From assembly GCF_012290005.1 (NCBI RefSeq), contig NZ_JAAXMS010000009.1, positions 1-64,000 on the forward strand: 64,000 nucleotides of DNA. Direction: 5' to 3'. The DNA is from Crateriforma spongiae (GTDB lineage: Bacteria; Planctomycetota; Planctomycetia; Pirellulales; Pirellulaceae). A program made the translations under genes and the position numbers. Positions 27,151 through 36,300 of this stretch are shown here, one piece after another. The notes under the pieces were generated by a model. The model was not told the origin of the DNA, ran no database searches, and saw only the letters and a list, made by a program, of their open reading frames with translations. Each line of letters starts with the position of its first letter. Within the stretch, counting starts at the first letter, position 1.

Positions 27151-28476
27151 TTACGAGGCAGTCGGTGACAATCGATACATTGCGGCACCATGTCCCTGGA
27201 CATTGGCAACCAGGTTCTGCGACACGTCACCAAGCGTCTGGCGTTTCCACAGATCCCGCACCGTCCAGTTCCCGGACAGCCTCAGCGATGACAGGTCGAC
27301 CTCGATCTCAGCATCCACATCGGACACATTGAACACCGCTACGTAAGGGTCGCCGCTTTCTAAACACTCGGCCATCCACACCACCGAAGTCTCATCTCGC
27401 GACACTTGACGATTGTTAGAACTGGCTTGATTGACGGCGATCACTTCCGGGTTGGTGATCAGCCGCAGTGACAATTCATCCGATTCGGGAAGATGCCCGC
27501 CAAACATCAAGGGTGACCGGAAGATGCACCAAAGCGTCATCAGCGTGTACTGTTCTGGCTCGGTAAAATTTGTGAACCTGGCGTCACCGACTTCTCCTCG
27601 AATCCCGATCCGTCCCAGCGGCAACATGTCCGCATCCGGCCAGTGCCCTTGCTGAATGTAGGGTGCCCACAACGCGCATCGATCGAACTGTTTCTGCAAA
27701 GATTCCCATTCATCCCAGAAGTCGAACGAAATCCGCCACATGTTCGCGTGCCGCCGCAAATGAGCCGCGTTGCACACACGCGCGGCCCCAGGCGAAAGAC
27801 TCAGGGTGACAGGACGTCCCGCCTTGTCGATGGCTTTGGCTAAAGCTTCAATCTCATCCGTGTGATAAGGCTCATGATTTCCTTCCCCGTCCCAGGAATT
27901 CATGTCATCCGCTTTGATCAGGTCGACGTCCCAGGAAGCGTAAAGGTCCGCCAGTGAATCATAATATTGCTGCCCTCCGTCCCGGGTCAGATTCACCCCA
28001 TACATATTGGCATACCACAGACACACATCGACGGGCTGTGCAATGTGCCCCGCCGTGGCATCACATCCCTTGATCGGCAGATCGTTCTCCGCCGCCTGCC
28101 ATGGGATCCCTCGCATGATGTGAATCCCAAACTTCAGCCCCAGGTTATGGACATAGTCGGCCAATGGCTTGAACCCGGCACCACCCGATGACGACGGGAA
28201 CTTCACAGGGTCGGGGATCAAGCGGCCGTATTCATCGGTCAACTGATGAAGACCAAACTTTTTGTAGTTGTCGGTGTTCGCATCGGGCGCAAACCAACAC
28301 AAATCCACAACGATGTATTCCCAGCCATATTGCTTGAGATGCTTTGCAACATAGTCCGCGTTGGCTTTGATGTCATCTTCGGTCACGCTGACGCCGAAGC
28401 AGTCCCAACTATTCCAGCCCATCGGAGGTGTGGGCGCATTTTCAGAGATATTCAACAGACTTCTTTCCAGAATCAA
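27151..28476 (-). CDS. GH27 family glycosidase (alpha-galactosidase or beta-L-arabinopyranosidase)
   Basis: A protein of up to 441 residues. It shows PTPPMGWNSWDCFGV, nucleophile Asp190 in DLIKADDMNSWDG, and acid/base Asp252 in WRISFDFWDEW; the C-terminal ~90 residues form the beta-sandwich usual for GH27. The sugar-binding DD pair reads VVDLCW (Asp58-Leu59), as altered as in the fused paralogue. No signal peptide is visible, so it may act inside the cell on imported oligosaccharides. The start is uncertain: TTG at 28476 or TTG at 28455, the latter about 7-8 bases after GGAAAGAAG; no ATG precedes the conserved core. It lies 12 bases after a symporter gene. Confidence 0.9.
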   Translation of the reverse strand: MILERSLLNISENAPTPPMGWNSWDCFGVSVTEDDIKANADYVAKHLKQYGWEYIVVDLCWFAPDANTDNYKKFGLHQLTDEYGRLIPDPVKFPSSSGGAGFKPLADYVHNLGLKFGIHIMRGIPWQAAENDLPIKGCDATAGHIAQPVDVCLWYANMYGVNLTRDGGQQYYDSLADLYASWDVDLIKADDMNSWDGEGNHEPYHTDEIEALAKAIDKAGRPVTLSLSPGAARVCNAAHLRRHANMWRISFDFWDEWESLQKQFDRCALWAPYIQQGHWPDADMLPLGRIGIRGEVGDARFTNFTEPEQYTLMTLWCIFRSPLMFGGHLPESDELSLRLITNPEVIAVNQASSNNRQVSRDETSVVWMAECLESGDPYVAVFNVSDVDAEIEVDLSSLRLSGNWTVRDLWKRQTLGDVSQNLVANVQGHGAAMYRLSPTAS

Positions 28477-28488
28477 AGCGATCGCCCG

Positions 28489-30327
28489 CTACAGGACGAT
28501 GCTAAAGGTCAAGACCAGGCCAATCATCAACACGACACAGACGGCCCACCAAAGTGTGACACTGGAATACCAGTGATCACCCAAACCACCACTCAGTTTC
28601 AGATTCTTCCATCGAAACGTCAGGTCATCATCGATGCTGTCGGGATTTGGAGTCACCAATGCGAGCGTCGCACACAGGATCATGCAAAACGCCCAACAGA
28701 TCATGCCTTGATTGGCAAAAGGAATCATCCACGATGGCAGGGCCACCCAATCCGGAAGATGGGCCCACCCCAACAGCGAATCTTTAAACTCCAACACCTT
28801 CAACATCAAAGCAAATAGGAATGTGCAAATGCTGGCGATCAGAGCATCCGTGCCACTGACCCGTCGCCAAAGCGATCCCAAAAGGAATGTTGCAGAAAAT
28901 GGAGGCGCGAAAAACACGTACAACGCCTGAATCCAAATGAACAGGTTCACCTTCGTCACCGTCGCCAGCAAAATACCGACGATGATCGAGATCCCCAGGA
29001 TCACGGCGCCCGCGATCCGTCCGACGATGACTTCTTCGCGTTCAGTCGCGTCCTTGCGGAAGAACATCTTGTAAAAATCGAGAGTGAAAATCGTCGATGT
29101 CGAATTCAAGACCGAACAGACCGTCGACTGAATGGCGCCGAACAGAGCCGCCAATAGAACACCGGTCAAAAACGTCGGCACTAGTTGTTTGATCATCAAG
29201 ATGTAGGTCGCGTTGGCCGCGTCGCTTTGATCCCCGAACGAACCTTCCTGCAAAAAATCCGGCTTCATCGCGAAAAAGATCAGACCCGGAATCACGACGA
29301 TGAATGGCAGCAACAGCTTCAGATAACTTGCGAACACCATTCCCATGCGGGCGTGATACATGTCCTTTGCCGCCAGCACCTTTTGGATCATGTGCTGGTT
29401 AATCACGGTGTACCAGAGCCCGATGTAAAAGAAGCTGAACACCCAGTGGGTCCAGGGGTTGGAATAGTGGTTTAGCGGTTGCAACACCAACAGCCGATCG
29501 TAGGTGGTGTCCGCGTCCGCACCCTGCAGAATGTTCGGGGTGGCGTCTTGAATCCATTGATGGGCCCAGGGCACGTTGCCCGCGTTGACCTCAATCATCT
29601 TGCGGGCGCCTGCAAGGACGCCCTGGCCATCGCCCAAGTGTGATAGGCCAAGAAAGGTGACGCTCAGCCCGCCCAACACCATCACGGTGATGGTCAAAAG
29701 ATCCATCAAGGCGACCGATCGTAACCCACCCCAGATCGCCCAGACCCCTGACGCAATTCCGATCACGACCACCGCGGTAACCTTGTCGAACCCGAACAAT
29801 TCCACCAAGACCAGAGCACCGCCGTAAATGACGGGCCCCATGAAGGCGACAATGTTCACCAGCAACGTGACCGCGGCAAAGATGAACCGCATCTGCTTGT
29901 TGAAACGCTTCTCCAGAAACTCCGGAGCGGTATAGACTTTGGATGTCAGCAGATAGGGGATGAACAGCCAAATCAAGAACGTGAATGCGATCACGGTGCT
30001 CCATTCACCGGTGGCCACACAGATGCCATAGATCACCGCCGCACCGATCAAGCCGATGAAATGCTCGGTGGAAATATTGGCGGCGATGTACGATGCGCCC
30101 ACGACGTACCAGGGCAGGGAACGCCCCGCCAAGAAATAGTCGGCGGACGTTTCCCCCTGCTTACGACCGGCGAAGTAGCCGATCAGGCACAAACCAAGGA
30201 AATAGCCAAAGAACGCGACGTAGTCCAAAGTCGACAGTTGAAAATCAATCTGTCCGATCGGACCAGCACTGAGAACGGACGACATGAACATGCTTTCGTT
30301 CGGTACCGCAACGTCGATGGCTTTCAC
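28489..30327 (-). CDS. Sodium:solute symporter (SGLT-like)
   Basis: A 612-residue SSS transporter with about 14 hydrophobic segments. Typical blocks are DYFLAGRSLPWYVVGASYIA, ANISTEHFIGL, YTAPEFLEKRFNKQMR and WGGLRSVALMDLLTI. The SGLT-like pattern suggests a sugar substrate. It starts with GTG at 30327, six bases after the stop of the other symporter, with AAGGTTAGGG-type purine-rich sequence ahead. Two different symporters in one arabinose operon may import different products, for example arabinose and galactose or oligosaccharides. Confidence 0.93.
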   Translation of the reverse strand: MKAIDVAVPNESMFMSSVLSAGPIGQIDFQLSTLDYVAFFGYFLGLCLIGYFAGRKQGETSADYFLAGRSLPWYVVGASYIAANISTEHFIGLIGAAVIYGICVATGEWSTVIAFTFLIWLFIPYLLTSKVYTAPEFLEKRFNKQMRFIFAAVTLLVNIVAFMGPVIYGGALVLVELFGFDKVTAVVVIGIASGVWAIWGGLRSVALMDLLTITVMVLGGLSVTFLGLSHLGDGQGVLAGARKMIEVNAGNVPWAHQWIQDATPNILQGADADTTYDRLLVLQPLNHYSNPWTHWVFSFFYIGLWYTVINQHMIQKVLAAKDMYHARMGMVFASYLKLLLPFIVVIPGLIFFAMKPDFLQEGSFGDQSDAANATYILMIKQLVPTFLTGVLLAALFGAIQSTVCSVLNSTSTIFTLDFYKMFFRKDATEREEVIVGRIAGAVILGISIIVGILLATVTKVNLFIWIQALYVFFAPPFSATFLLGSLWRRVSGTDALIASICTFLFALMLKVLEFKDSLLGWAHLPDWVALPSWMIPFANQGMICWAFCMILCATLALVTPNPDSIDDDLTFRWKNLKLSGGLGDHWYSSVTLWWAVCVVLMIGLVLTFSIVL

Positions 30328-30333
30328 GGCACC

Positions 30334-32079
30334 CTAACCTTGGAAATACAAGTACGCGGCAAGAATTGCCACCAAAACCAACCCCGACGCGACGATATCG
30401 ATCGTGTTCCAACTGGCGCGTGACTCTGCCTTGTCTTCGGCGGTCAGCGTGCCAAACGTCAGCCCCTGAATCTTTTCGTAGTCGGGCGCGGCGGTGACCA
30501 AACTGACGGCCACCATGACGATGACACACACGGCCAAGATCAGCATGCTGTAGTACTGGAAGAACATGTTGTTCAGAATCCAAAGCATTGACCCTTCCTG
30601 ATACTGGTAGCCGTCGATCAGCTTCACCGGTGTATCAATCGCCAGCCGCACCAAGCCCATCACGAAACCAATCAGCAATGCGGCCAAACACCCAGCACCG
30701 TTGGCACGCTTCCATAAGATCCCCAGAAAAAAGACCACAAAGATTGGTGGTGCCAGATACGCTTGGACGCCTTGCAAGTAGTCGTACAAGCCACGGCCAC
30801 CCTGAATCACGGGGATCCATGCCAGGCCGATCAACACCATGACACCGGTCGCCACGCGTCCGATCCAGACCAAACGTCCCTGGGAGACCGTTGGATGTAA
30901 CTTGGAATAGAAATCCATCGTGAACAGTGTCGCCGATGCGTTGAAAACTCCCGCCAGCGAGCTCATCAATGCCGCCAACAATCCCGCGACCACAAGACCA
31001 CGCACACCGGGCGGCAAGATCGTTGCGACCAACATGGGGAAAGCTTTCTGGGCCTCTTCGCGGATCAGGTTTCCATCAGCGTCGACCATTGCTTCCTGAA
31101 GCGGACCGGACGCCCCCGTGGTCGACAACGCGAAACAGATCATTCCCGGAATGATGAAGATGAATACCGGCAGCAGCTTCAACATGGATGCAAAGATCGA
31201 TCCGCGTCGTGCTTCGGTTTCGTTCGGTGCCCCCAATGCACGCTGGACGATGTACTGATCGGTACACCAGTACCACAACCCGATCACGGGCGCGCAGAAC
31301 AGCATGCTTAGCCAGGGATAGTTGTCATTGAAATACCACGCCATCCGCCCGGGTTCTTTGACCGGTTCCCATGTCGATTCGACACCAGCGGGAACCATCG
31401 GTTTCCACAGGTTGAACATCTCGGATCCACAGATTTCACGAAGGCGGCTCCATCCGCCCAACGCATCCAATCCATAGATGGTGACCAAGATGGATCCCAA
31501 TACCAGAATCAACGTCTGCAGTGCTTCGGTATAAGCGACGGCGCGCAGACCACCCAGAATCGTGTAAGCACCGGTCAAAACGATGACCAGGATTGACCCA
31601 ATCCAGAAGCTGTCCAGCGGTCCCAAACGCATGTCGGGCAACAGCACCGAGAAAACGATCCCGCCGGCGAAGATGCCCACCGCGATCTTGGTCACGACAT
31701 AGGCGACCAGCGAAATCAGTGACAAAACCCAACGGCTGGACGAATTGAATCTTCGTTCCAGGAATTCGGGCATCGTGAAAACGCGCGAACGCATGTAGAA
31801 CGGGATCAGGCCCCAGCCCAAAACCAATAGACACCAGGCATGCAGTTCATAGTGCGCCATCGCAACGCCGTCGGTCGCGCCGGAACCGGCCAACCCGACC
31901 AAGTGTTCCGATCCAATATTGGATGCAAAGATCGATGCACCGATGACCCACCAACTAAGGTTACGTCCGGCCAGGAAATAGTCATCCGCGGTTTCGCTGC
32001 CCTTGTTGATCACCCACCAAGCGACACCCAACAGAATTGCGAAATAGCCCGCAATGACGACCCAATCGATGAACACCAT
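30334..32079 (-). CDS. Sodium:solute symporter (SGLT-like)
   Basis: A 581-residue SSS transporter. Family blocks are DDYFLAGRNLSWWVIGASIF, ASNIGSEHLVGLAGSGA, FTMPEFLERRFNSSSRW, GGLRAVAYTEALQTLILVLG and WYWCTDQYIVQRALGAPNET, the last typical of sugar transporters of this family. The ATG at 32079 starts the first membrane helix; 22 more codons upstream would overlap araA. Spaced 22 bases from araA, it is probably the L-arabinose importer (inference from position). Confidence 0.93.
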   Translation of the reverse strand: MVFIDWVVIAGYFAILLGVAWWVINKGSETADDYFLAGRNLSWWVIGASIFASNIGSEHLVGLAGSGATDGVAMAHYELHAWCLLVLGWGLIPFYMRSRVFTMPEFLERRFNSSSRWVLSLISLVAYVVTKIAVGIFAGGIVFSVLLPDMRLGPLDSFWIGSILVIVLTGAYTILGGLRAVAYTEALQTLILVLGSILVTIYGLDALGGWSRLREICGSEMFNLWKPMVPAGVESTWEPVKEPGRMAWYFNDNYPWLSMLFCAPVIGLWYWCTDQYIVQRALGAPNETEARRGSIFASMLKLLPVFIFIIPGMICFALSTTGASGPLQEAMVDADGNLIREEAQKAFPMLVATILPPGVRGLVVAGLLAALMSSLAGVFNASATLFTMDFYSKLHPTVSQGRLVWIGRVATGVMVLIGLAWIPVIQGGRGLYDYLQGVQAYLAPPIFVVFFLGILWKRANGAGCLAALLIGFVMGLVRLAIDTPVKLIDGYQYQEGSMLWILNNMFFQYYSMLILAVCVIVMVAVSLVTAAPDYEKIQGLTFGTLTAEDKAESRASWNTIDIVASGLVLVAILAAYLYFQG

Positions 32080-32101
32080 GACCTGAACTTCCCGGCTTTG
32101 C

Positions 32102-33571
32102 CTACAGCGTCTGTTTGAAACTTCGTAGCGACGTGTCGGCATCAATGAACCGACACTCGACGCCTATCATATCGGCGAAGTCCTCGATCATTTCGCTTCC
32201 CACCGCTTGGCTGAAAACGGTGTGGTGGGGGCCACCGGCATAGATCCACGCCGCCGCCGCGGTGCGCAGATCGGGCAAAGGCTTCCACAAAGCGCGGGCG
32301 ACGGGCAGGTTCGGCAGGTCGTGCGGCGGTGTTACTGTTTCGACCTCATTGACCAACAACCGAAAACGATCGCCCATGTCGGTCAAAGCCACATTCACCG
32401 CGGGCCCCGCCGGTGCGGTGAAGACCAGTCGCACGGGGTCGGATTTTCCACCGATGCCCAGCGGATGGATTTCACATCGGGGTTGATCGGCGGCGATGCT
32501 GGGACAGATTTCCAACATATGTGCGCCCAAACACAAGGAATCGTCGCCTTGGAAGTGATACGTGTAGTCTTCCATGAAGGACGTTCCGCCGTCCAAACCG
32601 TCGGCCATGACCTTGATCGCACGTAGAAGGGCGGAAGTCTTCCAGTCGCCTTCGGCACCGAATCCATAGCCGTCGGCCATCAAACGTTGGATCGCCAAGC
32701 CGGGCAGTTGCTGCAGACCGTGCAAGTCTTCGAACGTGTCGGTCAGTGCCATCGCACCGACGGATTGCAGGAAGCTACGGAGCCCCAGTTCCTGCTTCGC
32801 CGCATCCAGCAAGGATTGACGTTTCTGGCCGTCACGCTGAAGCGATGGATCCAACTGATAAGCTTGTTCGTATTCGGCCGCCAATGCATCGGCGTCGGAA
32901 TCGGTAACTTGATTGACACAGTCCACCAAGTCGCCAATGCCATAGCCATTGATTTCGGTTCCAAAGACCCGCTGGGCTTCCACCTTATCGCCTTCGGTCA
33001 CCGCGACTTGACGCATGTTGTCGCCGATCCGTGCGACACGAAGGTTTCGCATTTCGTCGCGTCCACTGGCGGCTCGCATCCAAATGGCCAATCGTTCTTG
33101 GACGCTGGGATCTTGCCAGTGACCGACGATGACTTTGCGTGGAACGTTCAATCGTGCGCAGATGTGACCGAATTCGCGTCCGCCATGAGCCGACTGGTTC
33201 AAGTTCATGAAATCCATGTCGATGGTCGACCACGGCAATTCAGCATTGAACTGAGTGTGCAAATGCGCGATCGGCTTGGTCAAACCCGACAGCCCCGCGA
33301 TCCACATCTTGGCGGGCGAAAACGTGTGCATCCAGCAAACCAAACCGATGCACCGGGGATCCGCATCGGCATCCCGACACAATCGGGTGATGGCATCGGG
33401 GGTGGTGACGATCGGCTTGAAAACCAACGACACGGGCAGACGCCCGTCGCCGACCAATCCGTCCACAACGCTTTGTCCATTGGCGGCGACTTGCCGCAAC
33501 GCTTCGTCGCCATACAAGTGTTGGCTGCCGGTGACGAACCAGACTTCGCGTTTGGATGATTCGGATGACAT
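32102..33571 (-). CDS. araA: L-arabinose isomerase
   Basis: Converts L-arabinose to L-ribulose in the cytoplasm with a Mn2+ site. At 489 residues it is of normal length. It opens with [13 protein letters not shown], the AraA hallmark. Metal-binding/catalytic residues fit [15 protein letters not shown] (Glu), [10 protein letters not shown] (Glu), [11 protein letters not shown] (His) and [11 protein letters not shown] (His). It is the third gene of the araBDA order, 18 bases after araD. Intact in all visible motifs. Confidence 0.97.
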   Translation of the reverse strand: MSSESSKREVWFVTGSQHLYGDEALRQVAANGQSVVDGLVGDGRLPVSLVFKPIVTTPDAITRLCRDADADPRCIGLVCWMHTFSPAKMWIAGLSGLTKPIAHLHTQFNAELPWSTIDMDFMNLNQSAHGGREFGHICARLNVPRKVIVGHWQDPSVQERLAIWMRAASGRDEMRNLRVARIGDNMRQVAVTEGDKVEAQRVFGTEINGYGIGDLVDCVNQVTDSDADALAAEYEQAYQLDPSLQRDGQKRQSLLDAAKQELGLRSFLQSVGAMALTDTFEDLHGLQQLPGLAIQRLMADGYGFGAEGDWKTSALLRAIKVMADGLDGGTSFMEDYTYHFQGDDSLCLGAHMLEICPSIAADQPRCEIHPLGIGGKSDPVRLVFTAPAGPAVNVALTDMGDRFRLLVNEVETVTPPHDLPNLPVARALWKPLPDLRTAAAAWIYAGGPHHTVFSQAVGSEMIEDFADMIGVECRFIDADTSLRSFKQTL

Positions 33572-33589
33572 GATTTGGGATTCTCCGCG

Positions 33590-34306
33590 TTAGGACGATG
33601 ATTTGGCTTGGCCGTAATAAGCGTCGGGGCCGTGTTTGCGTTGGTAGTGTTTTTCCAACACATAGGCCTCCAAACGTGGCACGGCGTTTTCTTGTTGTCC
33701 GGCCATGATTTGCTGGCAGCCGAGCGTCATTTGGGCAACGGCTTCGAGTGCGACCGCATTTTCGACTGACTTTTTCGCACTCGGCCCCCAAGCAAACGGC
33801 GCATGACCGGCGACCAGAACGGCCGGCATGGCGATGGGATCCAGATCGGCGAATCGTTCGGTGATGACTTTGCCCGTGTTGGCTTCATAGGCCTGGGCCA
33901 CCTCCGATTCGGTCAGCGGTCGCGTGACGGGTACCGGGCCATGAAAGTGATCGGCGTGGGTCGTTCCCAAGCACGGAATCTCGCGACGGCACTGCGAATA
34001 CATCGTCGCGTATCGGCTGTGGGTATGCGTCACGCCGCCGATGGCCGGAAAGCTGCGATACAACCACACGTGGGTGGCGGTATCGCTGGACGGATTCAGT
34101 TCACCTTCGATTCGGTTTCCATCCAAATCGACGACGACCATGTGTTCGGGCAACAGATCGTGGTAGTCGACACCACTGGGTTTGATAACGACCCGTCCAG
34201 ATTGTCGATCAATCCCGCTGACGTTGCCCCAAGTCAGTGTGACCAGGTCATGATCCACCAGAGTTCGGTTGGCGGCGCAAACGTCGATTTTCAGTTGATC
34301 CAGCAC
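33590..34306 (-). CDS. araD: L-ribulose-5-phosphate 4-epimerase
   Basis: A class II aldolase-family epimerase (238 residues) producing D-xylulose 5-phosphate for the pentose phosphate pathway. It shows LVTLTWGNVSGIDRQSGRVV, VIKPSGVDYHDL, the zinc site GVTHTHSRYATMY and the third His in THADHFHGPVP, then TGKVITERF. It begins five bases after the araB stop, so the two are very likely cotranscribed and coupled. Confidence 0.97.
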   Translation of the reverse strand: MLDQLKIDVCAANRTLVDHDLVTLTWGNVSGIDRQSGRVVIKPSGVDYHDLLPEHMVVVDLDGNRIEGELNPSSDTATHVWLYRSFPAIGGVTHTHSRYATMYSQCRREIPCLGTTHADHFHGPVPVTRPLTESEVAQAYEANTGKVITERFADLDPIAMPAVLVAGHAPFAWGPSAKKSVENAVALEAVAQMTLGCQQIMAGQQENAVPRLEAYVLEKHYQRKHGPDAYYGQAKSSS

Positions 34307-34311
34307 GACGT

Positions 34312-35997
34312 TTACCCCTTTCGCACGCGGTTGCGGATGGCGATCAAGTCTTTCATCACGTGATCCACGGCGACACCGGAACCCTGCACACCGAATGCGT
34401 CATGCAATTGGTGATACAGCTTGTAAAGTTCCGCATACACAGCCTTGGCTTTTTTGCGGGGACGGTACACGGTGTCTTTGGTGCCGGTCATTTTTCGCTG
34501 GGCCGCGGCAACACTGGAATACCCGCCGCCGGCGACCGCACCGAAGATGGCGGCGCCCAAAGCGCACGTTTGTGCGGACCGACTGATCTTCATCGGACGA
34601 CCACAAACGTCGGCATAGATTTGCATCGCCATCGGGTTCTTTTCGGCGATGCCACCACAGTTAACGACTTGCTTGACTTCCACCCCGTATTCTTCGAACC
34701 GGTTGATGATCGTCAGAGCACCAAACGCCGTGGCTTCGATCAACGCGCGATAGATCTCCGCTGCAGTGGTGTGTAGCGTTTGCCCGACCAGCATGCCGGT
34801 CAGATAGGGATCCACCAACACGGTCCGGTTACCGTTGTTCCAATCCAGTGCCAACAAACCGCTTTCACCCGGCTGCAACTGATCCGCTTGCTCGGTCAAC
34901 CAGACATGGGGATCCTGACCGCTGGGGATAGTGGACGGGGCCAGATTGCGGACAAACCAATTGAAAATGTCACCGACCGCGGACTGACCGGCTTCCAATC
35001 CGTACATGCCCGGCGTGACCGAACCGGGAACGATGCCACACAGTCCGGGGATGTCGGCAAGCGGTTGATCGGCCGGCCAGACGGTGACATCACAGGTGCT
35101 GGTCCCGATGATTTTGACCAGGGTTCCCGGTTTCACGCCCGCCCCGATTGCACCGTGGTGTGCATCAAAGGCACCGACCGCGACCGGGATTCCCGCGGGC
35201 AATCCCATCGGTTCGGCGAACTCCTTGATCAGGTGGCCGGCGACTTGATCGGATGTTGCCGTCTCGGTGTTGTAGTTCTCGGCGACCTTGACCAGTTCCG
35301 GATCCAGACGCTTCAAGAACGTCTTCTTCGGCAATCCGCCCCAATCGGTATGGAACATCGCCTTGTGACCGGCGGCACAGATGCCGCGACGAATGGTTTC
35401 GGGTGCCGTGTTGCCGGTCAGAAAACCGGGAACGAAGTCGGCCAGTTCCACCCATCCGGCCGCCGCATCAAAGACGTCCGGTGCGATGCGACGACAGTGC
35501 AAGATTTTGGACCAAAACCATTCACTGGAATAGGTTCCGCCGCACTTGGCCAAGTAGTTTTCCTTCGTCCGCGAAGCTTTGGTGGTGATCTCGGCAGCTT
35601 CCTCGGCTGACGTGTGATCCTTCCACAACCACGCGTGCGCGGCCAAGTTCTTTTTGAACTTTGAATGCAATGCCAGGGCGCGACCTTTGGCATCGACCGG
35701 CAACGGCGTGGACCCGGTGGTATCGACACCGATGCCCACGACGCGATCGGGCGAAAAGTGACGGTTTCGTGACGCTTGCTTGACCGCATTGGCGACCGAG
35801 GTGATGCAACCTTGGATGTAGTCGGCGGGGTTTTGGCGAGCCAAATTGGGATCTTTGGGATCCAACAAGATGCCATGATCCCCGCTGGGGTATTCGTACA
35901 CATCGCTGGCGATCTCTTGACCGTCAGCCAAGTCGACAATGATCGCGCGAACGCTGTTGGTCCCGTAATCCAAACCGATTGAAAACTTTGCAGCCAC
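34312..35997 (-). CDS. araB: Ribulokinase
   Basis: Phosphorylates L-ribulose. The 561-residue FGGY-family kinase shows the phosphate-1 motif FSIGLDYGTNSVRAIIVDLA, VGIGVDTTGSTPLPVD and KIIGTSTCDVTVWP, with CGGIAEKNPMAMQIYADV near the C-terminus. The start chosen is GTG at 35997, because AGAAGGA lies 7-8 bases upstream and the kinase fold starts five residues later; a longer in-frame ORF to 36120 adds 41 residues of no family character. It is the first gene of the operon and faces the divergent regulator. Confidence 0.96.
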   Translation of the reverse strand: MAAKFSIGLDYGTNSVRAIIVDLADGQEIASDVYEYPSGDHGILLDPKDPNLARQNPADYIQGCITSVANAVKQASRNRHFSPDRVVGIGVDTTGSTPLPVDAKGRALALHSKFKKNLAAHAWLWKDHTSAEEAAEITTKASRTKENYLAKCGGTYSSEWFWSKILHCRRIAPDVFDAAAGWVELADFVPGFLTGNTAPETIRRGICAAGHKAMFHTDWGGLPKKTFLKRLDPELVKVAENYNTETATSDQVAGHLIKEFAEPMGLPAGIPVAVGAFDAHHGAIGAGVKPGTLVKIIGTSTCDVTVWPADQPLADIPGLCGIVPGSVTPGMYGLEAGQSAVGDIFNWFVRNLAPSTIPSGQDPHVWLTEQADQLQPGESGLLALDWNNGNRTVLVDPYLTGMLVGQTLHTTAAEIYRALIEATAFGALTIINRFEEYGVEVKQVVNCGGIAEKNPMAMQIYADVCGRPMKISRSAQTCALGAAIFGAVAGGGYSSVAAAQRKMTGTKDTVYRPRKKAKAVYAELYKLYHQLHDAFGVQGSGVAVDHVMKDLIAIRNRVRKG

Positions 35998-36300
35998 CTT
36001 GGTGTCCTTCTGCGAAACTGACGGACGAAAACGAATGGTACCGGCCACCTTTGTATCGTCCGGAAAGCTTGGCGGGGGCGACAGCATGGACCGTTGTCGA
36101 TCCCGTTGCGTCGGAGCCATCGCGAATCGCCTCCGATTCGTTTCGCGTTCCGTTCTAGCTGCGGCGTGGGAGTGTCACCACAGGACAGTTGCGCAAAAAA
36201 ATGTCGTCTTTGCGCAGATGGTTTCTGGGCGAGCCCGGCGGTAAGACTAGGCTGAAGACACAACGTCGCACGCCCACCGCATGCCTGAAGGCTATTGATC
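35998..36300. other. Divergent control region of the arabinose locus
   Basis: About 300 bases between araB (minus) and the XylR/AraC-type regulator (plus) without a gene. It contains the 21-bp-spaced TTGCGCA repeat described separately and, close to the regulator, CTGAAGG as a probable ribosome binding site. No confident -10/-35 pair was found in either direction. Confidence 0.6.
36189..36216. promoter_or_regulatory. Candidate regulator operator: direct repeat TTGCGCA with 21-bp period
   Basis: TTGCGCA occurs at 36189-36195 and again at 36210-36216, exactly 21 bases (two helical turns) apart on the same face. This is the geometry of AraC/XylR-type tandem half-sites. It lies about 85 bases before the regulator start and about 190 bases before araB. 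Function is inferred from position and spacing only. Confidence 0.5.

Noticed and set aside
34312-36120. Longer ribulokinase starting at 36120
   Set aside because: The extra 41 residues lack kinase similarity, and a good ribosome binding site marks GTG at 35997 instead.
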